This document shows positions 21,059 to 31,351 of a stretch of 64,000 nt of DNA, piece by piece (positions within the stretch are counted from its first letter, which is position 1; every line of letters begins with the position of its first letter). The stretch comes from Schizochytrium sp. TIO01 (taxonomy: Eukaryota; Sar; Bigyra; Thraustochytrida; Thraustochytriidae). The notes under the pieces are model-generated. The model did no database searches. It had not been told where the DNA came from and saw only the letters and a list, made by a program, of their open reading frames with translations. The stretch is from positions 4,090,337 to 4,154,336 of the forward strand of contig SMSO01000037.1 of NCBI GenBank assembly GCA_004764695.1, written 5' to 3'. The position numbers and the translations under genes were made by a program.

Positions 21059-22638
21059 TGTGGACCACCGGTGTTCGCCTGCGCGAGTACTGCCGCTCGT
21101 CGATTAATCGAGAGCGACCGAACGGTGATCTATGTTTGATTTCCTCATGAACTACTCTTAGCTATATTCGCTCAAATATATAATCGATAGCATACTTATA
21201 CACGTAGTTCGCAGCTTTCCGCTCTTGGAATTAGCGATTACTACCGTTTCCTATAACCGATCAATAAACACCTAACTTTTAGTCTAATCCAAAGGGTTAA
21301 AAAAATTATAAACTTGCGCTTTAAAAAAACTTTTGAATAGAAAAGCTATGGTACTAGTGCTTATACAGCCAAAACCCGTAGATAAACTCGGCGCTCTCAG
21401 TAGGAAAAGTTTTATTGGATGCCGTCGTTAGTGTTAGCACTCACATAGGGGCGAAGATAGCGATGGAGTTTCCCACTTATTATAATATAAACCTTCGCTC
21501 CTTTTCCTGCTTTTCTTCTTCTTCCTCTGCTTCCAGTGCGTACTCGGCCAGTGAGAAACGGGTCTCGGCTGAGGCCGCCTTCAGTGGCGCCCTCCATTGA
21601 GGCAAATGCATCCGACTCGGGAGAAGGTTGGCGGGAAAGTGGCCTCAGACCTCTGCGAAGGAGTTGGGCTGAGCTCGAGGCGAAGCCAGAGGACCCTAGT
21701 GGGGTACATACAGGAAACCCTACGCGAATTTTGAAAACGGTGGTTAGACCGGGGTTGTTAGTTTTGCGATAGCAATACAAGTTTAATGAGCTATACGGAG
21801 GCGTTCTCTTGAGAACACAGTCAGCCAGATCACCATCATCATCCACTTCCTTCCACAGACATGCCTGACAACTCGAAGAGGCTGTGGGCTGGTGATCATC
21901 AGCTTTGCGAATAGCGAGTTGCTGCGAGCCCAACCAAACCCAATGGGAGCCCATGTGGCTTTCAACTCCGCGTGGCGTGGATTGCAGCGCATTCGTTTGC
22001 TTTTGTTTGCAGTCAGTACCAATAGTAAGCTGTCAATGGATGGTCATGGAAACTAGTTGTCTTGTCGCCGTGGCGATGGTCTTGTCTCTAAAAGGGAATA
22101 GTCTCGCATGTGCTGCTTAGCTTCGCCGGCTGTCATCGCCAAAGGACTTCAAGGCGTGCCTACAAAGCGCCTTACCGGTGTGGCGTCAGCTCAGACTTTG
22201 GAGAAGATGCCTATTTATGAGGCAGAACCATTGACTTTTGGGTGAACACACTGGCCATCTCTTGGATATGCGTAGATTTTGCTGGATACACAAATGTCTC
22301 CCCTGTTATACCGGTGGTGGGAAGAAGGACTCAGTGATCGACTGGACAAGGGTCAGAAGTTGACGCAAATACGGTGTATCTATCCTCTCAGGGAATTAAA
22401 CCATTCGGAGGGTCCTCTCCTAGGATGTAGCTATGACAAATTGAAACTTGAGTTTTACTGGTTGATCAAAGATGCTTGAGGTGGTGATGATGTCAGAGTT
22501 GCGCTAGTCAACTTATTTTTCTAATCTACTTCTTTTTTGGTTGAAAGCATGTAGTAATAATAGGTATTCGTTCCTGATAGAATAATACCAAAAACATAAA
22601 CAGGGAAAAAAAAAAAAATGACAAGGGAAAAAATAATT
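21059..22638. other. Region upstream of DNA2, no firm gene
   Basis: About 1.6 kb. The first 350 bases are AT-rich and should hold the DNA2 promoter. A GC-richer patch at 21530-21730 is open in more than one minus-strand frame. One frame gives a 43-codon ORF from ATG 21611 to TAA 21480 (starts MHLPQWRAPLKAASAETRF, then Glu/Lys-rich), which could be a tiny gene or chance. From 21800 to 22600 I see nothing recognisable. Confidence 0.35.
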
Positions 22639-22709
22639 TGCCTTCGCGCGGAATCGAACCACGGTCGTCACAGCCACAACGTGACGTTCTACCATTGAAC
22701 TACGAAAGC
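22639..22709 (-). tRNA. tRNA-His (anticodon GTG), copy 1
   Basis: 71-base cloverleaf on the minus strand: acceptor GCTTTCG pairing with CGAAGGC, D-arm GTTC-AATGGTA-GAAC, anticodon stem TCACG/TGTGA with loop TTGTGGC (anticodon GTG), T-arm CGTGG-TTCGATT-CCGCG, discriminator A. No CCA and no intron. This copy has a G-U pair at the base of the anticodon loop where copies 2 and 3 have G-C. A T6 run on the minus strand (22633-22628) lies just downstream as Pol III terminator. The A-box and B-box (GGTTCGATTCC) are intact. The extra 5' G of tRNA-His would be added after transcription. Confidence 0.96.
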
Positions 22710-22820
22710 TGGCGATGCGCTCACTGCATTCGCTGAAACCCAAAAGATCTAATCACTATATAATTTACCTATTCGTAATTAGGCGAAAAGAAAAAAATAT
22801 CATCCAAACGAAAAAATATA

Positions 22821-22891
22821 TGCCTTCGCGCGGAATCGAACCACGGTCGTCACGGCCACAACGTGACGTTCTACCATTGAACTACGAAAGC
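22821..22891 (-). tRNA. tRNA-His (anticodon GTG), copy 2
   Basis: Same 71-base tRNA as copy 1 except one base in the anticodon stem (C instead of T), which gives a fully paired TCACG/CGTGA stem. A T6 terminator on the minus strand lies at 22816-22811. It starts 182 bases from copy 1 and shares a similar 5' flank. Confidence 0.96.
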
Positions 22892-23052
22892 TGGCAATGC
22901 GCTCATTGCACTTGCTGGTTACGGTTGTGGTTGTTGTTACATATATGACTAAGACTTTTGAAAAAACTAAAAAAATTAAACTATAAAAAACAAAATTAAG
23001 CTACTATCTTTTGTAGCTGAAAAAATATAAATAAGGTACCAAAAATAGAAAT

Positions 23053-23123
23053 TGCCTTCGCGCGGAATCGAACCACGGTCGTCACGGCCACAACGTGACG
23101 TTCTACCATTGAACTACGAAAGC
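23053..23123 (-). tRNA. tRNA-His (anticodon GTG), copy 3
   Basis: Identical in the tRNA body to copy 2. A minus-strand T5 run (23045-23041) follows. It starts 232 bases from copy 2. The 5' flank (GCGCTCATTACACT type) is a diverged version of the flanks of the other copies, so the copied unit was larger than the tRNA. Confidence 0.96.
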
Positions 23124-23437
23124 TTGATAAGCGCTCATTACACTGCGCTGGGGAACCTTATCGAGTAAATGTATATAATATTTGGATGATGTTGAAGAGT
23201 TCTAAATTTGCGAAGTTCTACTGGTGTGTGCCGCAGTGCGATTTGCGAACGAAGGAATTCAGAAGCATGATAAGCATGTTATACAATCTTAAGTTCAACA
23301 GAAAGGTGGCGTGCAGAGATCGTTCATAAGAATGCTGACCGTGCTCGGGTTTATCTGAAGTGTGGACTTCAGGATAGTAAACGTCTCATAAATTAATCTG
23401 GCAAGGGTGCTGAATTGATACTTCAAGCTGATAGCCG

Positions 23438-26296
23438 ATGGTGACTTTTGCAGACACGCAGGGGAATGAACATGATAGCAAAAATGTTTCGATAATGGGC
23501 AAACAAGGATTTACTTTTGTAGATCTCAGTGACAAGCTCCAACAAAAAAAGACAGAGATTGAGGCGTCAAGGAGAAGGGCTGCTGAAGAAGCAGATCGAA
23601 AAAGACGCGAATCAAGCAAATGGTTTCGCACCATCAATTCCCAAGAGCATGATCTGCAAAGGATACGACAGCAGGAAGAGCTCGGTTACCCAAATTGGCA
23701 AGCTAAAGACTTTGGAGGTGCTTACCATGAAACCCGCATTGCCAACAAGTTTCCCATTGCTGGTACAGCTATCGAAGTGGAACAAATTCGTAAGAAAGGT
23801 ATTATAACACGCAAAGAACGTGAAGAGAAGGAGCTAGCCGATATTCAAGCTATACACGTTTATCGAGCGCAAGAAAAGGGTAAATTTGCCGAGCAGCGCG
23901 AGCTTTTCCGAGGCCAATACTCTGAACGTGTATATCTGGAAGCAGATGTACAGGAAACTTTGGAAAGTCGAAAAGCAAAACTAGCGCGTTTACGCCGAAG
24001 ATTTCAACGCGAGCGAAATGCTTTCACACAAAAGGCAGACTCGTCCATGAAAGATTTTATACATGCTGTACGAGAAGGCCGTCTCGAACGAGTGCAGGGA
24101 TACTTGCAGCGAAGAACAATTGATGTTAATTCAGTCACATCTTATAATGAAGGCCAAACAGCATTGATGGAGGCTTGTATGCATGGACGCGTCACAATGG
24201 CGAAAATGCTCCTCGAAATGGGCGCTGACCCTGACCAAAAGAGCGCTCGAGGGGAGGGTACTCTTCATGTTGTGTGGAACCCAGTGGTACAAACGCCACG
24301 ACCAGAAGGACTGCACCGAGTTGTCTTGCTTCGTAATATATACACATTAATTGAATGTCTACTTGACGCTGGTGCTGATCCTAGTATGGTAAACACCCAA
24401 TCCCTTACAACTTTACACTTTGCTGCTGCCGAACAGAGTACCGCTGTATGTGAGCTAATTCTTCGTAAAGGTAATACAGCCCTATTGGACCAAACAGATT
24501 CACAAGGTCAGACTCCATTGGATGTAGCTCCAGACCAAAAACATGAATCATACAAATTACTTTTGAACTGGAAGGCATGTGTGCAAGGAAATAAATTGAC
24601 AGATTTTCAAAAGGCGTGGTTTCATTACATGAACGCACCTGTAGCAGGCCCAAGACTTGCAGTCCAACCTAGCGCGGGGACTGTGATTGCTGGTCTTCGA
24701 ATCACAGATTACAAACGGCAAGCTGGGACAGAGCTCCGCGAAGGGGTTGTTCAGAGACGACGCGAGGATATTGCAGCTGACCAGACAAACGTCAACGCAG
24801 GACTGGAAAGTACTGGGGACAAGCTGGTAGAAAAAAAGTCTGTGGCAGAGTATGTTCAACTAGCCCAGAAGCAGTACACTGCTAGCTTTCGCGCGAAGTG
24901 CAAAGCTGAGCGGCAGAAGAAAAAGCCCTCGGACCGAAAATTAACCCTTGTTGAGTATTTGGTGGGTTACGAAGCTCGAAAACGCGCGGAAGAGCTTGAT
25001 AAAACTTCTAAAAGCAAAAGGAGTAAAAATCATTTGCTCGATCGCCGTAAAGCGATTGCACATGCGCTCCTGAAAGATAACTATCGTGGTGGCCCAGAAC
25101 GTACTCGCCGTCGCGACTTAGAGGATGTTCCTTTGGAAGCGACTGATGATGAACATCTGGCCGCTGACGTTTTACAAAACAACGTGCTCCGTCGACCTTG
25201 GACAGTTTCTACGATTGGTCGCAGTGGTGGAGCATTTCATCCTCGAGTTCTAGGACGCGTTGTGGCTAACACACAAGGAGCACCGGATAAGACAAGCACA
25301 ATTGATCTTACACCTTCTCATTATGCAACTCGCAAAGCAGGTGTCAAACGCATTACTGGAAAGCTTCACTCTCAAGAGGAAAATATCAGTGAGTCAGATA
25401 TCGCGCATGCTGAGTCGCAACAAAAAATACAGCAAAAGTTAGACGTAAAATCACCTAAGGAACATCTTATGCGCAGGATGACAGTGCGAATAGAAAATGT
25501 ACTTCGTGATGAAGGTGCGATAAGTGATAATACCTATCAGACACAGGGTGACACACAGGAGCTTTCGGCAGAGCATAGTATTGGTTCTAAGAGACCTCTC
25601 ACAGGAGCCAAAACAAAGCGAAAGCGGGCTATTGCTCAAGAAGCTAATATGCTTCAAGCTATTCAAGCTAGTATTGAGTCAGCAGCAAAGAACAGCAAGT
25701 ACACAGGCTCAAAGTTTTCTCATGAAGCTGAGATGTATCGATCTAAACATGTGCCTGATTCTGTAATGCCACCGAAGTACAACATGCGCGAAATCTTAAG
25801 CTCACTAGCCCTCGATGCGAATGGAAAGACGTCATTCACCCGGCTCGAAGTTGCAAGTGTACTTACGCTCCTGCGTGCGAGACTTCCTGGAGATACATTT
25901 CCGATGCAACTAAGCAACGCTATATTGCGTGCCATTCATCCAGACGAGCGGGCTGATGCTGGAAACGTGACAGTGGCTGAGTTAAGGGAGCGTTTTCAAG
26001 ATTTTCGTTATAATAAACGACCCTTTGACACCGTACCTGCATTCGACGCTCTCGAGAAGGCACTTGAGGCACGCTACCGAGACGTGCATCTTCATTCCTC
26101 CCTGCATGAGTACCGCGTGTACTCCACAAAAGAATTGCAACGTCCTGGGCCGTTTGACAGTCGTCCAGTGAATACCGAGCCCTGGGCAGGATCACACGTG
26201 CAGGTAAATAGAACCCGAGTACTGTGTGACCGACTTCACGATGAAAATCCTCTCAAAACCTCTGGATTCCGCGTCCTCCATCCAAAGGTAACATGA
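23438..26296 (+). CDS. Ankyrin-repeat, coiled-coil protein with C-terminal EF-hand-like segment
   Basis: 952 aa with no enzymatic motif. Residues about 30-210 are charged helical sequence with Lys/Arg/Glu runs typical of coiled coil. Ankyrin repeats span about 200-390: FIHAVREGRLERVQGYL, GQTALMEACMHGRVTMAKML, LLDAGADPSMVN and GQTPLDVAPDQ carry the consensus turns. A basic linker (residues about 470-560, KKKPSDRKL and nearby) follows. The C-terminal part, about 780-850, has ILSSLALDANGKTSFTRLEV, which looks like one degenerate EF-hand. The build recalls axonemal or cytoskeletal ankyrin proteins, but I cannot name a family. The ATG at 23438 is the first in frame; it could also be the second ATG (about 23494, MGKQGF). 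Single exon. Confidence 0.85.
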   Translation: MVTFADTQGNEHDSKNVSIMGKQGFTFVDLSDKLQQKKTEIEASRRRAAEEADRKRRESSKWFRTINSQEHDLQRIRQQEELGYPNWQAKDFGGAYHETRIANKFPIAGTAIEVEQIRKKGIITRKEREEKELADIQAIHVYRAQEKGKFAEQRELFRGQYSERVYLEADVQETLESRKAKLARLRRRFQRERNAFTQKADSSMKDFIHAVREGRLERVQGYLQRRTIDVNSVTSYNEGQTALMEACMHGRVTMAKMLLEMGADPDQKSARGEGTLHVVWNPVVQTPRPEGLHRVVLLRNIYTLIECLLDAGADPSMVNTQSLTTLHFAAAEQSTAVCELILRKGNTALLDQTDSQGQTPLDVAPDQKHESYKLLLNWKACVQGNKLTDFQKAWFHYMNAPVAGPRLAVQPSAGTVIAGLRITDYKRQAGTELREGVVQRRREDIAADQTNVNAGLESTGDKLVEKKSVAEYVQLAQKQYTASFRAKCKAERQKKKPSDRKLTLVEYLVGYEARKRAEELDKTSKSKRSKNHLLDRRKAIAHALLKDNYRGGPERTRRRDLEDVPLEATDDEHLAADVLQNNVLRRPWTVSTIGRSGGAFHPRVLGRVVANTQGAPDKTSTIDLTPSHYATRKAGVKRITGKLHSQEENISESDIAHAESQQKIQQKLDVKSPKEHLMRRMTVRIENVLRDEGAISDNTYQTQGDTQELSAEHSIGSKRPLTGAKTKRKRAIAQEANMLQAIQASIESAAKNSKYTGSKFSHEAEMYRSKHVPDSVMPPKYNMREILSSLALDANGKTSFTRLEVASVLTLLRARLPGDTFPMQLSNAILRAIHPDERADAGNVTVAELRERFQDFRYNKRPFDTVPAFDALEKALEARYRDVHLHSSLHEYRVYSTKELQRPGPFDSRPVNTEPWAGSHVQVNRTRVLCDRLHDENPLKTSGFRVLHPKVT

Positions 26297-27345
26297 AGGA
26301 AGGTTTCCTCACTAATAGGACCTCTGCAATATCCTAAAATCATACATGACGGGGTGGTGTAAGCTATCCAGGATTCTGTTAGATACCCCATTGTAGTATA
26401 TGTTAATTAAGCATAAGTATAAACATAAACAAAGCTGCCAGCACAATTCTGACTCCCCGTCGTTCGCTTTATTAGACAGATTTCAGCTTGTGTTCCAAGC
26501 TGCTAATCAGGGCGATTGAAGGAATCGCCAACTTGCGATCTTCAGGGTGCCAGCGCCCAACTGCACCATCATCGAAGAAGACCACCAAATCTGTCTCTAA
26601 GTCTGCGCCTCCACTTCGCTACCTCCCAGGCATTTCCTTCAGCCTGCGTGTTCAAGGCCACCGTGCTATCGCCAGTCCTTTCCCGCCACCGCCGCCATCA
26701 GCAACCCCTTCGCTGAGCAGCTTGAACCTGAGGCATCCTATGCACGTCTGTGTTTGCGCAGCCTTATCTTTCGAGTCAAGTCACCCGTGCTTCGCCAGCT
26801 TCCTTGCGCAGATCGCAAATTCAAAAGTCGCAGCAATATCCGCACCGTCGCCAGAGAACGAACCCTTCGAGTTCTCCTTGGACCCGCCCCCGCGAACGCC
26901 CAGGCGGCGCCTTGATGCCAGCAGCTCCAAAGGCCGGAGCGGCTTCAGCTCTCCTACTGACAGCATGACATCTGGGTCTGTGGCGCTGTCCGAGCGCAGC
27001 AGTATCTTGGAGCCGTCGCGGTCGGTCCAAGATTTGACATTCCGGTCGACCCCTTCTACAGCCAAGCCACCACCACCTTTCGAAACCTTTCGAAACCTTT
27101 CGAAACCTCGCAACGAGGCGACCAGCTTCGCGCAGGCTAAAGGTGCTTCGGGCCCACTGTCGAGGCTAGGCCGACTGCGTGGGCTATCCAACTTGCGCAT
27201 ACGCAGGCAGACATTGGTTTCAAGATTTGCATGGATTTCAAATTCCGGGCTGTTTTGAAAAAACGTGTTTTAACTGAAGAAAAGGACAAACTTGCAGCTT
27301 CAAGCATTGAGTCGAAAACCCACCTCGGCACGAAATGACGTTTCT
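26297..27345 (+). other. GC-rich island with possible spliced gene, unresolved
   Basis: Downstream of the ankyrin gene, 26488-27258 is open in one plus frame (256 codons, non-ATG start region, Ser/Pro-rich: SVALSERSSILEPSRSVQDL). A second plus frame is open over about 26650-26915, and a third gives a plausible ending KKRVLTEEKDKLAASSIESK before a TGA at about 27338. A 139-codon minus frame (26781-27200) is also open. Coding is likely somewhere here, but exon borders and even strand are not settled. No domain recognised. Confidence 0.3.
27078..27110 (+). repeat. Tandem 10-base repeat
   Basis: Three copies of CGAAACCTTT in a row, last one diverged (CGAAACCTCG). It lies inside the unresolved GC island and would read as Phe/Glu/Thr/Asn/Leu-rich residues in the longest plus frame. 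Confidence 0.8.
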
Positions 27346-28977
27346 GAAGGCGAGAATTCGTGCAGATACTGCCGTAATCCGCGAGGCGTCGACAACTCCA
27401 CCGATAAACCTGGAGTTGAATCCGTGGGCTTCCCTGGATGTGGCAGATCGCGATCGTTTTTCTGATGGGCCTAGTATAAAATTTGTTTTCAGTTAACTTG
27501 TTTTTTAACTTCAAATTTATGATTTATTTATCATTTTTTATAAAATTAAAAATAAATGCGGAAAAGACGACTCGGAGACGAGAGAGATGCAAAGACTTGG
27601 ACGGACATAGATCGATGTCTGTAATATCTTCTCCAACTGACTTCATCTCAGAGACGGAGGTCCCAGCAGTACTAAGTATTAGCATCCTACCTACATACAG
27701 GAAACAACGAAAGTAGGAAAGAAAACTTGGAACGTTTTTCTTTAATTGCATGGCTGCTACTAGTCGTCGGTGGAGGAGTACCGATACTACTGTCTGCATA
27801 GGTAGAACTACATTTTTCTTTTCTCTTTAAAGGTTAAACATGAATAGCAGGTAGTTAGTTATTAGTGTTAAAATACATATTTCAAGTGGAAATAATGATT
27901 AAGGTCTAAATTTAATTGCTAAAGCAAATTGAAGAGAAAGGAAAAAAGGGGGGGGAAAAAGAAAGAAAAAGGGTACTAAAACCATGAAATCTGCAAAAAA
28001 TGGAGGCCTAAAAGCTGAATGAAGCTACCTAACTTGACAACAGCAGGAGCCTCGTCGCAAGCCGGCTGTGTCCAGTATCCCCTCGCGAACCAATCAGTGG
28101 GTCTGAGAGTGTAGCGCGAAGGTTGATCGCGGTCGCCTCCACGTCCTGGCAGCCAGCCAGATAGACAGGCATTACGATGAACGTGGACGCAACGCTGAAA
28201 AGGGAAAAACTCGGAAGAAAGACCCACTTGGAAGCAGGGCAGTTCGTTTTCCTTTTTCAATCTAAATCGAAACTATCCACTCGTAATGGTAGGCATCGCT
28301 AGGACTCACCTACTTCCCTCTACCCACTACTCTTTGTACTTTCTGCCTCTTTGCTGCTTCTAATGATATGGGCGTGTAGTTACTATCTACTAGTAGTGTC
28401 TGGGTACCTTGTGAGTTAGAGCCAAAGTCGATGCACTCGAACTCACGCTATCATAAAGTTGCGCCAAACGAGAACAGCACTTCTTCCATTGCTGCCGCGA
28501 CCCTCTTCGAGCTTCGGTCGCGTCGGCTTCGCAGCCTTGTGTCCTCTGCCCAATCACTCCTGCCCTATGGCGGAGCGGGTGAGGGATATCAACGCTGGCA
28601 GTGATGGATGGAGAAGTTCACCGCACCTGGATTTCCGAACGATCCTTTTCCTGCCCTTCGAGGAGATCACACGAAAGAACGGTACGTCCGACCCATAAAT
28701 ACATCCATACATCCATATATCCATCCATCTGTCCATCCTTCCATCCGGGTTTGCAAGATCGATCAGCGACCTGGACGTCTCTCGGCCCTGCATCAGTGGC
28801 CATCGCGATGGGCCTCGCGATGGGACGCGACTGCAGCACGACCGACCTGCAGTCCATCTGGTGGCTGGCTGCCTGTCTGTCTTCCTCTCCAGGCGAACGA
28901 ATTAACTCAAGTTTGTTTGTGCAAAGTTGATTTCCTCGCGAGGCTTTCCAAGTGTGGCGGTCTCTTTATCCCTTTGA
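27346..28977. other. AT-rich spacer followed by GC island with possible exons
   Basis: 27480-28000 is AT-rich with a purine tract (27930-27970). From 28450 to 28960 base composition shifts to GC-rich and two plus frames are open: one starting at ATG 28608 (MEKFTAPGFPNDPFPALRGD) and one from ATG 28604 (MDGEVHRTWISERSFS) running to about 28930. Both meet a GTACGT donor-like site at about 28681. CCAT-type repeats occur at 28700-28745. No family resemblance; gene structure unknown. Confidence 0.3.
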
Positions 28978-28998
28978 TACATTGATTCATTCATTTTC

Positions 28999-29037
<39 letters not shown>

Positions 29038-29166
29038 CATTAATTGATTGATGGATTCATTCATTGATTCATTCATTCATTCATTTTGATTGATAGATTG
29101 ATAGATTGATAGATAGATTGATTCTGATCGATTGATGATAGATTGATAGATTGATAGATTGATCGA
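28978..29166. repeat. (GATT)n/(ATTC)n/(GATA)n tetranucleotide tract
   Basis: About 190 bases made almost only of GATT, ATTC and GATA units with interruptions. Similar tracts lie at 51010-51180 and (as the complementary AATC) 54113-54179. It sits between two GC-rich exon-like patches; the next patch starts after an ATATAG acceptor-like site at about 29197. Confidence 0.9.
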
Positions 29167-30220
29167 CTAATTGCCTGCCTGCTTTGTTCTAAAATATAGT
29201 GCAGTTCTCATCGACGGTCACCGACGATCGATACTATTTTGCCGGTAAGTTTCACTGCGCACGCGCTCCGGCTGAGCTAGCCGCCCCTTCGTACTACTTC
29301 TGGACGCGGGATCAGCTTGCATGGACTGAGCAAGCAAGCAAGCAAGCGAGCTCGGCGCAGGGCCGCGTGCGAATGGGTGGACGGACAGCCTCAGAACTTG
29401 CTGGAATGGAGGAGTGAGTGACTCTTTGGAAAGAACCTCAACTTAATCTCTTCGAGCGCTCCCTTCTTTTATTTTCTAAATCTACCTACGATTCAGCAGC
29501 AGTACCTCCATGTAAGACTGTTTATGATCTTCCACAGGAAAACTACCCAGAGTACTACTAGGTTAAGGTATAGGAAGGCGCCTACTGCCTACCACAGCGT
29601 GAACTAGCTTGATATCCAAAACAGAGAACCGGAGGAGAAAGCAACGAGTAGGAAGTAGTACCTGCATGAATGAATCGATACTGCAAGAAAGCGAAGGAAT
29701 CAAGGCCAAGGCCGTCTATGCCCTTTCTGCCGGGCTGAACTAAGAGAAGCACCGCGCTTAAGTGAATGATCTTCATGCAGCGATTGGAGCTGCGGTCTTC
29801 GAAGAGACCCTCCAATTAATTTCACAGTCTCCTTTGCAGCTCGAGTCCTTTCAAGTTTTATTTTAAAACAAAACAAAACAATTTTTAAATGTTTTTTTAA
29901 ATGTTTTGTTTATTTTTAAATTGAAAAAGTGTTTTTTACCATCAAGTTCTAAGGCAGCATTATGGGAAATCAACAGTGGGAAACTAAGAAATATTGGATA
30001 CGTACCTTATGGGTACGAAAAGGTACTTTCTGTTGTCGATGCGCGAACCAGCAAGCAAATCCAAATCGTGACAACACCGGTTTGGTCAAGAACAGGGAGG
30101 TCAGCGGCAGGGTGTGCTGCATCTAGACGACAAGGTTTGGGGGGAAACTGGGTTGCTTTCCCTGATTAGTTTGCTGGGTCGCCTGCTGGGCTTCGTTGGT
30201 GCAGAAACTTGAACAATACC
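29167..30220. other. Region upstream of hydrolase 1
   Basis: Begins with a possible short exon (about 29200-29243) followed by GTAAGT, then a GC-rich patch to 29420 with CAAG repeats (29330-29350). 29850-29950 is strongly AT-rich. The last 200 bases are probably the leader of the first hydrolase. No certain gene. Confidence 0.3.
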
Positions 30221-31351
30221 ATGAGCTCGCTTATCACGAAGACAAATGTTGGACTCGTGGTAGCTGCATTGCTGGGAATTTACCTGAAGCGGTTCAGTAT
30301 CCAAAAGGCAGCTGTGTACGGCATCTTCAAAACTCGTGTTCTGTTGCTTAAGCTTCGAATTCTGAGGCCGAATCTTGAGGGGATGTACGGCGACGCCGTA
30401 GACCCTGCGATCAAGCCTTCGCACGAACTGAATGCTCTGACGCAAATTTTCATTGAGGTTGGCAAGCAGAACCCGCCCTCAATTATGCAGACAGCTGAAG
30501 GGACGCGCAACTTCTGTTCAGGATTCTACAAGCTTGGGCTTTTTGGACCCTTGTTCTCCAGCGAGCAATACAAGAAGCTTAAGATCGGTGGAGTCCCGTG
30601 CTACTGGATCACTCACCCCAACATGGAGAAAGCCCCTGGTGCACCCAAGGATGGCGTCATTCTATACTGCCATGGAGGAGGCTACCATGCTGGAAGCCTT
30701 GATACTTATGGCCAGGTGTGTGGCGAGCTCTCCCGTCGTACTGGTTGCAAGGTTCTCTTTGTTGACTACACACTTTGCCCCAAGGCCCCAATTTCCAAAG
30801 GCCGAGATGAACTTGTTGCTGCTTACGAACATATTCTCCTGGACACTTCGGCAACCAATGTGGCGCTTGTCGGCGATTCCGCTGGCGGTGGCTTCGTAAT
30901 GGGTGTGATGCAAGCTATCCGCAGCAAGAACCTCAATATGCCAGCATGTGGAGTGTTGCTCTCTCCGTGGGCCGATATCACCAACAAGAGTGTAGCCATG
31001 AACAACAATACCTGCGACTGCCTTTTTCCTAACCTTGAGTTCTTTACATCTCTCGCCGATGAGTGTGTGAGCCTCTCTGGAAAACCCGCGGCTGATCCCG
31101 AGAACAGCTTCTTGAATGGAGGCTTCAAGTACTTCCCGCCTTGCTTCGTTTGTGTTGGCAAGACTGAGCGCCTTCTGGATGACACACTCACTTTTATCGA
31201 GCGTGCCAAGAGTGACGGTGTAAAGGTCACCAGTGAAGTTGCACCATACTCGATGCACATTTACCCTATTCTTTACGGCTTCCGCGTCCCAGAATACACT
31301 GAGACCTTGGATCGTATTTGCAAATTCATCCAGACCAACGTTTCAAACTAA
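30221..31351 (+). CDS. Membrane-anchored alpha/beta hydrolase (HSL/abhydrolase-3 type), copy 1
   Basis: Probable esterase or lipase. After an N-terminal hydrophobic segment (LVVAALLGIYLK, residues about 10-22) come the HSL-family landmarks: oxyanion-hole motif YCHGGGYHAG near residue 149, nucleophile elbow GDSAGGG near 215, acid residue in the KTERLLDDT segment near 320, and His in YSMHIYPI near 345. The catalytic set is complete. The ATG chosen gives 376 aa; a few upstream in-frame codons lack ATG. A paralogue lies 2.4 kb downstream in the same direction. It is likely anchored to the ER or another membrane with the catalytic domain outside the bilayer; the substrate is unknown (acyl esters or sterol esters are possible). 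Confidence 0.9.
   Translation: MSSLITKTNVGLVVAALLGIYLKRFSIQKAAVYGIFKTRVLLLKLRILRPNLEGMYGDAVDPAIKPSHELNALTQIFIEVGKQNPPSIMQTAEGTRNFCSGFYKLGLFGPLFSSEQYKKLKIGGVPCYWITHPNMEKAPGAPKDGVILYCHGGGYHAGSLDTYGQVCGELSRRTGCKVLFVDYTLCPKAPISKGRDELVAAYEHILLDTSATNVALVGDSAGGGFVMGVMQAIRSKNLNMPACGVLLSPWADITNKSVAMNNNTCDCLFPNLEFFTSLADECVSLSGKPAADPENSFLNGGFKYFPPCFVCVGKTERLLDDTLTFIERAKSDGVKVTSEVAPYSMHIYPILYGFRVPEYTETLDRICKFIQTNVSN

Noticed and set aside
21412-21954. Minus-strand frame of 180 codons upstream of DNA2
   Set aside because: Composition is uneven, it overlaps other open frames, and no domain is seen; a shorter frame in the same place looks equally likely, so none is called.
28978-29166. Tetranucleotide tract as CRISPR or satellite array
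   Set aside because: Units are 4 bases with no spacers; it is a simple repeat in a eukaryotic genome.
30662-31260. Two overlapping minus-strand frames of 198 and 145 codons
   Set aside because: Antisense to the first hydrolase and without any motif.
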